From Candidatus Obscuribacterales bacterium (GTDB lineage: Bacteria; Cyanobacteriota; Vampirovibrionia; Obscuribacterales; Obscuribacteraceae), in assembly GCA_020050835.1 (NCBI GenBank), contig JAGVKB010000037.1, positions 1-64,000 of the forward strand: a stretch of 64,000 nucleotides of DNA, in the 5' to 3' direction. Shown in pieces: positions 26,925-35,355 of the stretch; within the stretch, counting starts at the first letter, position 1; every line of letters starts with the position of its first letter. Below the pieces are notes generated by a model that was not told the origin of the DNA, made no database searches, and saw only the letters and a program-made list of their open reading frames with translations. Both the position numbers and the translations under genes were made by a program.

Positions 26925-27262
26925 TGTCCTGTCCGAATGTTCTTCTCTCTCTCTCCGAGCTGATTGACGAGCGGCACAGACAATTTAGGAAGCTGCCGAG
27001 TCGCTTGACAAAGGGAAGTTTGAATTGGTATTTAAAGCGACTGATAATTATAATTGCGCAAGACCTATGGACCGGATGCCAGGGCGCGAAAAGGCGGGAC
27101 CGGCAGTTCCATAAGCGCTTTGTAGCCCAATTTAGTTGTTTTCTCGATAGTCAGGCTGGCCGCCCTCCACTGACCATTCAATTCCATCATCGCCAGGAGG
27201 ACCAAATCCAGGGCCACCAGGAGGACCGAAGCCTGGCCAATATGTGTTAGGTTCGCAGCGAA
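26925..27262. other. Intergenic region with Gly-Pro coding remnant on the minus strand
   Basis: Between two minus-strand genes. On the minus strand, 27256-27132 can be read as a Gly/Pro-rich tail ('FGPPGGPGFGPPGDDG') ending in TAA at 27134-27132. The frame is open back to 27356 but has no ATG, GTG or TTG and overlaps the esterase end. It may be the remnant of a Gly/Pro protein like that at the left edge. Nothing else is seen. Confidence 0.3.
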
Positions 27263-28234
27263 CTACTCCGAAAATGTCGCCTGTAGTGACTGAATTGCTA
27301 ATGCCAGCGCGAGCTTTGCGGCTGGTGTCGCCTTCAGTGCGTTGAGCATGACGAAATCATGGATTGTCGACAGGCAGCGCACTGCATTCACTTCGACTCC
27401 GGCTTCAGTTAGCTTCCTTGCGTAGGCTTCGCCTTCGTCTCGCAGAACGTCGTTCTCAGCTGTAATTACTAGCGCAGCCGGAAGGTTCTGAAGTTGTTCG
27501 ATTGATGCATTAAGCGGTGTAGCTGTTATCTCTCGACGAGTCTTTTCATCCGGTGCATAGGCGTTCCAAAACCATTCCATGGCAGGTTTTGTGAGCCATG
27601 GACCGGCGGTAAACTGTTGGTAGGAATCATTATTGAAATTGGCGTCAGTAACCGGATAGAACAACACTTGTCGTTGAATCTTCGGACCGCGACGTTCCTT
27701 CGCCAGCATGGTAACGGCGATCGCCATATTTCCGCCAACGCTATCACCGGCAACTGCAAGCTTACCTTCTGCCGCGTTGAACTCGTGGGGATGATCGGCC
27801 ATATACTTGGTCGCTGCATAAGCCTCTTCAATTGGAACCGGATACTTGGCCTCCGGCGACGAGGAGTAGTTGACGAATACTACCAATACATGTGCTTCAG
27901 AGACCAGTTCGCGAACTAGCGGCTCATGTGTCTTGAAGCCCCCCAGTATCCAGCCGCCACCGTGGAAATACATCAGAACAGGCAATGGCTCCTTCACATT
28001 CTCCGGACGAACCAGCGTCAAGGAGATTGTTCCGGAAGGTCCGGCGAGAATGGCGCGCTCTTCTATGTGAACCGCTTTCAAGTCTTTTGGGTTAGACTGC
28101 ACATCAATCAACAACTTACGTGCTTCGTCGACCGGCAGTTTGTAAATAGGCTTGGCCTCCGGATTCTCCAGGGATTTGATGAACTTAGCTGTTTCTTGCT
28201 CCAGTACGACTTTAGTCGATTGTTTTGTCTGCAT
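27263..28234 (-). CDS. Alpha/beta hydrolase, hormone-sensitive-lipase family
   Basis: From the ATG at 28234 (GGAG about 11 bases upstream) the product is 323 residues; a start at 28273 would add 13. The HSL-type oxyanion motif 'FHGGGWILGG' and the nucleophile elbow 'GDSVGGNMA' are clear. 'AENDVLRDEGEAYA' supplies the acid and 'TIHDFVM' the histidine. Members hydrolyse short acyl esters. The elbow reads GDSVG instead of the more usual GDSAG, within the family range. No signal peptide, so it is cytoplasmic. Confidence 0.9.
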   Translation of the reverse strand: MQTKQSTKVVLEQETAKFIKSLENPEAKPIYKLPVDEARKLLIDVQSNPKDLKAVHIEERAILAGPSGTISLTLVRPENVKEPLPVLMYFHGGGWILGGFKTHEPLVRELVSEAHVLVVFVNYSSSPEAKYPVPIEEAYAATKYMADHPHEFNAAEGKLAVAGDSVGGNMAIAVTMLAKERRGPKIQRQVLFYPVTDANFNNDSYQQFTAGPWLTKPAMEWFWNAYAPDEKTRREITATPLNASIEQLQNLPAALVITAENDVLRDEGEAYARKLTEAGVEVNAVRCLSTIHDFVMLNALKATPAAKLALALAIQSLQATFSE

Positions 28235-28500
28235 ATTTTTACTGGCTCCGGTAGGCATTGGATCCAAAAGCATACATTATGAGCTATCTATCTAAGAGCA
28301 CCGGCTCAGTATTAAAGGCGCATCTCTTGACTATCTGTCACAATACCAAGTTGAGTTTCAAGCGCTAGGTTGTTTGATTAGAACAGGTCATTCTTCTATG
28401 GATCCGCCGGATCGGCGTCAGGCGCAACTTCTCTAATCTAAGATGGAATCGAGTCGTATATCGTATAGAGGAATAGACAGTTACTATCAATGGAGTGGCA

Positions 28501-29676
28501 ATGGCGAAAGGAATGAACGCCAATTGGGGCAAGCCTCTAGCTGCATTTACTGCAATTCTCCTTGCGCTGGCAGTTTCATTGGGTGTTGCTGCTGAAGAGC
28601 GCTCACTGGCGAAGTACGGATTTATCGACAAGACTGGCAAGCTGGTGATCGCTCCCCGCTTCGACCTTGCAGGAACTTTCTCTGAAGGGTTGGCGCCGGT
28701 CAAAGTGATGGACAAGTGTGGCTACATCGACATTACCGGCAAATTGGTAATTCCCACGACATTCGAAGAAGCAATGCCGTTTTCGGAAGGATTGGCAGTG
28801 GTCAAAGTACTGGTCAAGGATGAGGAAACTGAGAGCAGTAACTCTCTTTATGGCTACATCGACAACAGCGGTACTTTAGTCATCAAGCCACAGTTCAGCG
28901 AGGCCGACAACTTCTCCGATGGCGTTGCTCTGGTGCATTTTGACTCAGGCGAGAAATGCTACATAGATCGCAGCGGCAAGAAGTTGTTCGCTCAGCTGTT
29001 CTCTGATGCGCGGCCGTTCTCTAACGGTCTTGCTGCTGTGCAGACATCTTCTGGTTGGGGCTTCATAGACCATGAGGGCAAGTTCGTGATTCCTCCTAAC
29101 TATTCTGCGGTCTCTGACTTCGCCGACGATCTGGTGGCAGTATTGAAAGCCAAAGGGGGATTGACCCTCAACGGATTGGGCTATTGTCAAATCGCCAACG
29201 GTGGACTTTTCGGATTTCTCGATAAAACAGGAAAGATGGTAATTTCTCCCAGATACGACGGATACGGTGATTTCTCTGATGGGCTGGCATGCGTTGCGTC
29301 CGGAACCTGGAGCAGTCCGATTCCCTTTAGTAAGTGGGCCTATGTCGACAAGAAAGGAAGCGTTGTAATCAAGCCGAATTATAGTCTTGGGCGGCCGTTT
29401 TCTGATGGCTTAGCACCAGTAGCAAAAGGTAGATGGCAAGAGACTTCGTTAGTCGGAGAGAAGTGGGGATACATCGACAAGAACGGTAGATTAGTCGTTC
29501 CGCTTCTTTATGATGATGCCAAGCCGCTCAGCGATGGCATGGGTTGCATTCTGCTCGATGAAAAGTATGGATTTGTCGACCAGAGTGGAAAGCTAATCAT
29601 TAACCCGGCATTCTCTGAGGCCGGCGATTTTTCGGAAGGATTAGCCTGGGTGAGAGTTTCTCCGGAATCAAGGTAG
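28501..29676 (+). CDS. Exported WG-repeat protein
   Basis: The ATG at 28501 has GGAG five bases upstream; a GTG at 28495 is less likely. The 391-residue product has a signal peptide (about 10-32, 'FTAILLALAVSLGVAAEE'). Nine WG repeats follow, each about 40 residues with 'YG[FY]ID..GK.VI.P.F...FSEGLA.V': for example 'KYGFIDKTGKLVIAPRF', 'KCGYIDITGKLVIPTTF' and 'KYGFVDQSGKLIINPAF'. WG repeats form beta-rich solenoids of unknown binding role, usually outside the cytoplasm. No fused catalytic domain is present. Confidence 0.9.
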   Translation: MAKGMNANWGKPLAAFTAILLALAVSLGVAAEERSLAKYGFIDKTGKLVIAPRFDLAGTFSEGLAPVKVMDKCGYIDITGKLVIPTTFEEAMPFSEGLAVVKVLVKDEETESSNSLYGYIDNSGTLVIKPQFSEADNFSDGVALVHFDSGEKCYIDRSGKKLFAQLFSDARPFSNGLAAVQTSSGWGFIDHEGKFVIPPNYSAVSDFADDLVAVLKAKGGLTLNGLGYCQIANGGLFGFLDKTGKMVISPRYDGYGDFSDGLACVASGTWSSPIPFSKWAYVDKKGSVVIKPNYSLGRPFSDGLAPVAKGRWQETSLVGEKWGYIDKNGRLVVPLLYDDAKPLSDGMGCILLDEKYGFVDQSGKLIINPAFSEAGDFSEGLAWVRVSPESR

Positions 29677-30036
29677 GCTTCGGGCTGCGCCTTTTCGCAT
29701 GCTTTCTTCTTTAATGAATCAGGGTGCTAACGTAACCGCATAGATAAGCACATCGATCAGCTAAAGAATATTGCGAAGCTTGAGAGCTTGCAGTTTGAGA
29801 ATGTTTCCAAAGAAAGGCTTGCGCAGATGCAGAAGGCTCTGCCGAAAGTCGAGATAGATAGCCGGTAGCTTTATTAGTCGAATCAAGTGAATTGAGACCA
29901 ACACGGTGACTCCGGTTGGTTGCAGCGCCGGATTGAGGAGCGGAATGCATGTAGGTCGATCGGCCGCAGTATTTTGCCGACTCCTAAAATTTCGATCCTT
30001 TCGGTAGATGGCTTAGGGCGAAGGAGGCCCGAAGCC
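29677..30036. other. Intergenic region holding a leucine-rich-repeat remnant
   Basis: A 360-bp gap between the WG-repeat gene and the next EF-hand gene. It contains the LRR fragment listed separately (29731-29868). The rest shows no gene. Confidence 0.4.
29731..29868 (+). pseudogene. C-terminal remnant of a leucine-rich-repeat protein
   Basis: One frame is open from just after TAA (29728-29730) to TAG (29866-29868) and reads 'IDQLKNIAKLESLQFENVS', then 'KERLAQMQKALPKVEIDSR'. This is the typical last repeat of bacterial LRR proteins, which end in 'L..ALP.C.I'. There is no start codon in the frame, so I take it as a degraded gene end left after deletion. Confidence 0.45.
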
Positions 30037-30945
30037 ATGGAACCAGAACCCTATGACGCGATTAGTCCAGTCGAACAGTCCGCCGGTCGCATCAGCGACG
30101 CTCAGTCCAGCCTGTCGGCGGGAATGTGGGATTCGCTCAGAGAGGATTCAGTCGTTCGAAGTGCATACAGCCCGGCGACTTCCGCAGCTTTCGATCAGGA
30201 AATCAACTTCAGCGTCGACGATGTTTACTCGCCTTCGGGGGCATTTTGCGGGGCTGATTCGTACAGCTATTTCGAGCCCGCTGCGGTGCGCTCAGCGCCT
30301 ACAAACAATGATAGAGCCGAATCTCCGGTCCACCCTGAGCCGGCCAAAAGGGGAGCGATGCGGACGGAAGGAGACTTCAAAGATCGCTCGGAGAAACTGT
30401 TCGATCGAATCGATACTGACCAGGACGGCTCATTGAACTCGTCCGAGCTCGAAACCGCTGCCAATGACGAGAAGTTGGTCGGTGATGATCACAAAGCGGT
30501 TGAGCTTCTGCAGAAGTATCAAAGTGAGCTCGAGGAGCTGTCAGACGACGAATTCGGCGACGAGAACGATGGAATTACTAAAACAGACCTGACAGAATTC
30601 GGCAAGGCTGTGGATGTTCACAGAGAAGCGCTAAACATGTACTCCTATGGAAAGCAACACTTTGCAGAGCTGGATGGAAACGGTGACGGCGTGCTGAGCA
30701 CCGAAGAGCTGGATCAAGCGATTGACAGTCTTTCTGCCGATTCAACACAACGAGAGAATCTCGAGAAAATGCGCGACAAGTTTGATGATATCAAGGACGC
30801 GCGTAATGATGAGTGGGGCTTTGAGTCTGGAGTTACGGAAGCCGACCTGCTGAGATATTCCAGCGAGGGAGCCGCAGGTTGGGACGAAACTGGGCTGATC
30901 TCGGACATTTGGATAGAACTGTCTAAGTATAATCGTGGTGCCTAG
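30037..30945 (+). CDS. EF-hand protein with two lineage-specific modules
   Basis: AAGGAGG nine bases before the ATG at 30037 decides the start; the product has 302 residues. The N-terminal 120 residues are Ser/Ala/Pro-rich and disordered. Two EF-hand loops follow, 'DTDQDGSLNSSE' and 'DGNGDGVLSTEE', both with intact Asp/Asn ligands and terminal Glu. Each is followed about 45 residues later by the companion motif ('SDDEFGDENDGITKTDL', 'RNDEWGFESGVTEADL'). There is no signal peptide and no enzyme domain. Calcium binding is likely; the target is unknown. The same module is found at 15165-16790 and 32724-33425. Confidence 0.8.
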   Translation: MEPEPYDAISPVEQSAGRISDAQSSLSAGMWDSLREDSVVRSAYSPATSAAFDQEINFSVDDVYSPSGAFCGADSYSYFEPAAVRSAPTNNDRAESPVHPEPAKRGAMRTEGDFKDRSEKLFDRIDTDQDGSLNSSELETAANDEKLVGDDHKAVELLQKYQSELEELSDDEFGDENDGITKTDLTEFGKAVDVHREALNMYSYGKQHFAELDGNGDGVLSTEELDQAIDSLSADSTQRENLEKMRDKFDDIKDARNDEWGFESGVTEADLLRYSSEGAAGWDETGLISDIWIELSKYNRGA

Positions 30946-31135
30946 CTCTCAGTCTTACTATTCGCAAATTGTAGGCTGGGATTTAAAGTCGTAGCTTTTG
31001 AGGCGAAAAGTTGCCAACGTTTGCTCGGTTCATTAAAAAATCTACAATCGGAATCTTTGTGTCTCTGGTCGCGTCTAACTTCTTGAGTGCCCAAAAAGTT
31101 GAGACCGATACTCGACCACAGAAATAGGAGTTTTT

Positions 31136-31495
31136 ATGAATCGCCTAACTTTGTTAATTGCCGCAGGAATCATTGCAATCGCGACCCTGGCGCCGGCAGC
31201 CAATGCTCAATACAACTGGGGAGTAAACGGCACGCAAGCCCAGCTTAAGTCAAGAATCAATTTCGGTGTAAGAAATGGATCGCTAAGCAGGAGTGAAGCA
31301 TCGAATCTGCAGCGCAAGCTCAACCAGATCAGTGCCTTAGAATCGCGCTTTAGAAATTCCGGAAATCGCCTGTCATGGAATGAGCGAACCAAACTAAATT
31401 CGCAACTATCTCGATTGCGCGCAGACATTGAGTCGCAGCTAAGCGATTTCGACCGCCGCAACGACAATCGTCGTCATCGTGGTTGGTATCGCTAA
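31136..31495 (+). CDS. Small exported helical protein
   Basis: The 119-residue product has a textbook signal peptide ending 'PAANAQ' and a good ribosome site (AGGAG, seven bases before ATG). The mature part is Arg/Asn/Ser-rich and helical ('GTQAQLKSRINFGVRNGSLSRSEASNLQRKLNQI'), ending in a basic tail. The heptad-like Leu spacing suggests a short coiled coil. The family is not recognised. Its TAA abuts the convergent metallophosphoesterase stop. Confidence 0.7.
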   Translation: MNRLTLLIAAGIIAIATLAPAANAQYNWGVNGTQAQLKSRINFGVRNGSLSRSEASNLQRKLNQISALESRFRNSGNRLSWNERTKLNSQLSRLRADIESQLSDFDRRNDNRRHRGWYR

Positions 31496-32575
31496 CTAAT
31501 CTCTATTGGCAGGTTCGATCGTTACGAAGACAACTTCTGGCCTGCAGAGAAACCTCAATCTTGGTGCATATCGACGCTCCATGCCAAGACCTCGTGAAAT
31601 AATCAGTGTTCCGGAACCTTTCAGCGGAACGCAACATCCTGCGGCCCACTGGCGGGGCACAGCGGAAAATGTGATTAGCGGTCCAAAGAATGGTAATTGA
31701 ACCTGTCCGCCGTGGGTGTGTCCGGCAATCAAAAGGTCAGCCTTTGGTTTTGCCAATGCAAAGTCTGGTGCATGACCGAAAATTATATGAAGCTTGTCGG
31801 TTTCAGCCGGAACATATCTGCCTGAGAATGATTCATCAAGTGGCAAACCTGTCACGACTACTTCGCCGGCATCGACCGTATCTGGGTGAGTGAAACAGTT
31901 AACGGATAGTCCGTCGAAAATCTTTGGCCAGTCGCTGGCATCAACATTGCCAGGAACTGCGAACATTCCCAATCGGGCTGAAACACCGGCTTTGATCAGT
32001 GCGTTCTTCAGCAGGCGATACTGTTGTGATCGTCTCAATGAATCTGCCTCATGAATGTAGTCTCCCGGAAAGAGAATTAAGTCAGGCTTCTCAGCCATGA
32101 CCTTTTGGAATGCCTTCTCCTCATACGTCCCGACATTATCCGTCTGGATATCGGTGACGATAGCTACTTTGATTGCTTGTTGCACCTTAGGTGATACCAC
32201 CACCTCATGTCGAATCTGCAAATCATATGGCTCTAACAGAAAGGCATCTACTCCCACCGCAACAACTGCCACGCATACGAGAATCATTGTAATTGCAAAC
32301 CAGCGGTACTTTTCCCAAGCTTGGAAGGAACACCAGAGCAGTAGCAATGTGCCACCATAGAAAATTGCGATTGAAAGCAGTGACAGGAAGGAAAAGATGT
32401 CAGCTTGAAGCCTGAGCGCCGAAAGCAGGGAGACCAGTCCGTAAGCCAGGACAGAGGTAGCAACTAGTTCCGGTTTGGCGTGTTTTCTTGCAATTAGAAA
32501 GCCGAGGAACATCAAAGTAAGGGTTAAGACAGCGGCATACACGAGTTGCGCTTGCTGGACGTCCACTGAGAACAA
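31496..32575 (-). CDS. Membrane-anchored metallophosphoesterase with substituted metal ligands
   Basis: The 359-residue protein has three to four membrane segments (about 5-115) and a calcineurin-like phosphoesterase domain on the far side. Motifs: Asp142 in 'VTDIQTD', 'GDYIH' (171-175), 'GNVD' (209-212), 'FGHAPDF' (266-272) and 'GHTHGGQ' (285-291). The usual first-motif histidine (DxH) is Gln144 and the GNHD histidine is Val211. The remaining ligands are intact. The architecture is that of YkuE/YaeI-type lipid phosphoesterases. Loss of the GNHD histidine, which protonates the leaving group in this family, suggests altered chemistry or a divergent subgroup. Confidence 0.85.
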   Translation of the reverse strand: MFSVDVQQAQLVYAAVLTLTLMFLGFLIARKHAKPELVATSVLAYGLVSLLSALRLQADIFSFLSLLSIAIFYGGTLLLLWCSFQAWEKYRWFAITMILVCVAVVAVGVDAFLLEPYDLQIRHEVVVSPKVQQAIKVAIVTDIQTDNVGTYEEKAFQKVMAEKPDLILFPGDYIHEADSLRRSQQYRLLKNALIKAGVSARLGMFAVPGNVDASDWPKIFDGLSVNCFTHPDTVDAGEVVVTGLPLDESFSGRYVPAETDKLHIIFGHAPDFALAKPKADLLIAGHTHGGQVQLPFFGPLITFSAVPRQWAAGCCVPLKGSGTLIISRGLGMERRYAPRLRFLCRPEVVFVTIEPANRD

Positions 32576-32723
32576 TCTGCAATCCTCCGAGCACTGAAGC
32601 TGATACTATTATGCACGCCGGCCGGCGTTTTTCCTCTTCTTCCTTGAAGTTGATTGTCGCGGACCTTCTTGCTGTCCGGCGACCTGATCTGGGCCATTCT
32701 ACGATGCTTTGGCTGGTATTTTG

Positions 32724-33425
32724 TCAATCTGCGATGTTCAAGAGGACTACTCGGGTGGGACGACTAGCTTTACTTGCAATCTGTCCGAAAAAGGTAGGAT
32801 GAATGTCCGTGTTGTTAAAGTAGTCATTGCCGGTCAGCCAGTTGTGTCTGTAATTTGTGATATCGCTCCGTGTTATGCCAGCTCGTTCGAAACCAGGCTC
32901 GTCATTGCTTGCAGACCGAATCTGATTGAAATTGGTTGCTACATGCCGTAACTTCGGGTTGGACAGCAGTCCCGAGCTGTTTAGCTCTTCCTTGCTGAAA
33001 AATCCATCGGCGTTCTTGTCCAGAGTGGAAAAGTTCTTCTCCAGGAATGAAAGATTGGCCAGGTCAATTAATTCTTGCTTCACTCTTCTGTGATAATGCT
33101 CGAACATTATCAAGTCAGCGGGACTAAGATACGAACTTATGCTGAAGTCATTCTGGGCTTGAGTAGTCATCGTCACTAGCGAATCATAGTTTGAGCGAAT
33201 TCTATCCAGCGCGCGTTGGTCGTCAGAATTGAATGTTTCATTCTCTCTTGCTACATCTAACTCTCGTTTCGTTACGCCACCGCTGTGATTGCGATCGAGC
33301 TTCTTGAAATTGTTTAGAAAAAAGTCTCTTGTCTGTTCTGCCGTAATAGACCTGGAGACTTCTTCCCAGGCTTGCTGATTACTGTCGGAAAGCGTTACTG
33401 ATCGTTCCGATTTCTTGTCAATCAT
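32724..33425 (-). CDS. EF-hand protein with two lineage-specific modules
   Basis: The 233-residue product has EF-hand loops 'DRNHSGGVTKRE' and 'DKNADGFFSKEE'. The first has His and Ser at loop positions 4 and 5 and may bind calcium weakly; the second is canonical. Companion motifs follow each: 'QNDFSISSYLSPADL' and 'SNDEPGFERAGITRSDI'. There is no signal peptide, membrane segment or enzyme domain. It is a smaller relative of the proteins at 30037-30945 and of the N-terminal half of the esterase fusion at 15165-16790. Confidence 0.78.
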   Translation of the reverse strand: MIDKKSERSVTLSDSNQQAWEEVSRSITAEQTRDFFLNNFKKLDRNHSGGVTKRELDVARENETFNSDDQRALDRIRSNYDSLVTMTTQAQNDFSISSYLSPADLIMFEHYHRRVKQELIDLANLSFLEKNFSTLDKNADGFFSKEELNSSGLLSNPKLRHVATNFNQIRSASNDEPGFERAGITRSDITNYRHNWLTGNDYFNNTDIHPTFFGQIASKASRPTRVVLLNIAD

Positions 33426-33653
33426 TTTAGTTACCCTCTACGAGCCAACCCCTAACCTCGTAGATAGCAAGATTGCAGGAACTCGACCGACTACCACTTC
33501 ACGTACCTCTCCCGATACGCAATGGGTTAGAACCAAAATGTTTCTCGATCGAGTGCTTTGAAGCTACTGGGAAGGTAGAAATCTCGCCAGCGGTTGCTTC
33601 AGTGCCCTGCAAGTAGATGTATACAGAGCGGCCGGATTTTGGACAAGTCTTAG

Positions 33654-33932
33654 CTAGTTACCTTTCGGACCAATACCCAGCGCTGGATCCTTCGCGTTGC
33701 CAGACTCTAGCTCCTTTAGCACTTTACGAATATTGCTCAAGGCAAGCGGAATCTCGCAATGTTTCAGAGCATAGTAGAAGGAGTCTTCACCTTGAGGGTT
33801 CTTCCCGTAAAGCGCATCTGTCAGGAAGCCTGCCGAAATCATATTCCCGAGATTTTGTTGAGCCTGCTCTATGGAAGTAGCTCCTGCTGCGATTACAATT
33901 GCTGTCTTGCGCCCTAAGCTTAGTCCCGACAA
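33654..33932 (-). CDS. Small hypothetical protein
   Basis: A 92-codon frame beginning with TTG, without clear ribosome site, immediately after the terminator hairpin of the upstream gene. The central part ('GKNPQGEDSFYYALKHCEIPLALSNIRKVLKEL') looks protein-like and helical; an internal ATG ('MISAGFLTDALYG') is another possible start. No family is recognised. I am not sure that it is expressed. Confidence 0.4.
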   Translation of the reverse strand: MSGLSLGRKTAIVIAAGATSIEQAQQNLGNMISAGFLTDALYGKNPQGEDSFYYALKHCEIPLALSNIRKVLKELESGNAKDPALGIGPKGN

Positions 33933-33938
33933 AAGGCG

Positions 33939-33964
33939 AGAGCCCGAGCATAAGCCCGGGCTCT
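33939..33964 (-). terminator. Hairpin terminator after the Cys-rich protein gene
   Basis: Arms agagcccg (33939-33946) and cgggctct (33957-33964) form an 8-bp GC-rich stem with a 10-base loop. Read on the minus strand it lies 23 bp past the stop codon at 33987 and is followed by CGCCTTTTG, a short U-run. The plus-strand side also has a TTT, so weak two-way activity is possible. Confidence 0.6.
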
Positions 33965-33986
33965 TTAATCCTTAACTTGCTCAGAA

Positions 33987-34460
33987 CTACTTGCGGATGG
34001 TGATGGTGGCCTTTTCGCCTTCCATCTTAACTTCGCCCTTGAATCCGAATTCGTTTGCGAATTCTTTGATGCAATGTTCGAAGCCTTCCATCATTTTTTC
34101 TTCTTGCGCGCAGCTCATGCCGCCACACTTTTTCATGGCATCCCACATACCGCACTTGTTGTAAGTTAGGTGGGCTTCTTTGTCATCGCCCCAGAATTCG
34201 ATCTGGCTACCGAAAACATTTGTTTCGAGTTCGGCTTTGGCCTTGATGAGTTCAATCGGGGTCTTTACGCCCAAGTTCTTGTAATACTCAACCATCGGTT
34301 TGCGGCTGAGGGCTTGGTATTCCTTGGTTGCTTCTTCGCCGTGCTTGCAAAGAACAGTCATTGCGCTCATGCACGAGTTGGCCATCATTTTGGCGAACAA
34401 CTCTTGCATTTGCTCTGGCTTCCAGGTTTGTTTCGTTTCGGTCTTTTGAAGTACTGTCAT
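33987..34460 (-). CDS. Cys-rich small protein, ATC-hydrolase-like
   Basis: The ATG at 34460 with GGAG nine bases upstream is preferred over the TTG at 34475; the product has 157 residues. Cysteines are spread through the sequence ('NSCMS', 'VLCKHG', 'YNKCGMWDAMKKCGGMSC', 'FEHCIKEF'). The central 'LTYNKCGMWDAMKKCG' and the terminal 'IRK' strand resemble proteins annotated as L-2-amino-thiazoline-4-carboxylic acid hydrolase-like, a weak match. It is likely a small cytoplasmic metal- or cofactor-binding protein. A hairpin terminator follows it. Confidence 0.65.
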   Translation of the reverse strand: MTVLQKTETKQTWKPEQMQELFAKMMANSCMSAMTVLCKHGEEATKEYQALSRKPMVEYYKNLGVKTPIELIKAKAELETNVFGSQIEFWGDDKEAHLTYNKCGMWDAMKKCGGMSCAQEEKMMEGFEHCIKEFANEFGFKGEVKMEGEKATITIRK

Positions 34461-34581
34461 TTTGATACACTCCAATTAAGGTGGGCGTTGATTGCAATTC
34501 TAGAGCCGTTTCCAAGAAAGTTAGCTCGTTTTAAGAGTGAATTCGAATTTCTTCTTGGCAACGCGCATCCTAAGAATTGCA

Positions 34582-35346
34582 CTATCTGTCTGCACCGCTC
34601 ATTGCCAGTTTCAATCCATCTACGATACTCCAGGGATGTGGAGGGCATCCGGGTACGAAGATGTCGACTGGTAGGATTGGAGTCACACCATTTGCTTCGG
34701 CATAGCCATTTTTGTGCACTCCTCCCGAAATTGCGCAGGTGCCCACTGCCATGACAATACGGGGTTCGGCCATCGCTTCGAAGCAGCTTTTTAGTGGTGC
34801 ATGCATTGCCTTTGGTACCGGGCCTGTCACTAAGAGCACATCGGCGAATCGCGGCGAAGCTACTACGTGAATGCCGAATCGTTCCAGATCGAATACTGGG
34901 TTACTACAGGCGCTGAGCTCGAGATCGCATGCGCTGCAGCCTGTGGAAACTACTCGCACGCTAATGGACTTGCGAAAAATACGGTTATCCTTACCGAGCT
35001 TACGGAGTGGTGATGCATCGCCGCTCATAACAACTAAATCGTTCCTGTCCGTTCGCGCGGTTCTCAGTCTATTATCATTGACGATAGAGCCTTCCGGACA
35101 GCCTCTCGTGCACATCGCGCAACCAATACAGCTGCCCAAGTCAAGCTCGATCTTAGTCGCGCTCGCTGTTTCATTGATTTCAATTGCATCGGTTGGACAG
35201 ACGTTCTTACATTGGGAACAGGTCGGTCCGATGCAGGGCATAGAACCGATCATGGGGAGCCCGATTACGCCGGTGGGTAATTGCGGATCTGGCTCAGTGT
35301 TCGTTGCTGTGCCTGTGGACAGTAGGTACGCTAGTAGCTTAAACAA
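34582..35346 (-). CDS. Ehr complex small subunit (HyfI/NuoB-like) with fused 2x[4Fe-4S] ferredoxin domain
   Basis: The 254-residue last gene of the operon starts at TTG, with GAGG seven bases upstream and no better codon. The N-terminal domain binds two [4Fe-4S] clusters: Cys38, 43, 46, 50 (first pair slightly widened, C-x4-C) and Cys73, 76, 79, 83. The C-terminal domain is NuoB/HyfI-like with the proximal N2-type cluster ligands Cys137 and Cys140 ('STGCSACDLE'), Cys204 ('GTCAISGG') and Cys234 ('PGCPPHP'). In hydrogenase-4 these are two proteins (HyfH and HyfI), so this is a fusion in the order ferredoxin then NuoB. It forms the wire that takes electrons into the complex. Nine base pairs separate it from the large-subunit gene. 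Confidence 0.92.
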   Translation of the reverse strand: MFKLLAYLLSTGTATNTEPDPQLPTGVIGLPMIGSMPCIGPTCSQCKNVCPTDAIEINETASATKIELDLGSCIGCAMCTRGCPEGSIVNDNRLRTARTDRNDLVVMSGDASPLRKLGKDNRIFRKSISVRVVSTGCSACDLELSACSNPVFDLERFGIHVVASPRFADVLLVTGPVPKAMHAPLKSCFEAMAEPRIVMAVGTCAISGGVHKNGYAEANGVTPILPVDIFVPGCPPHPWSIVDGLKLAMSGADR

Positions 35347-35355
35347 TTCACTACC

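Noticed and set aside
34170-34754. 194-codon plus-strand frame
   Set aside because: Opposite to two well-supported minus-strand genes; no features.
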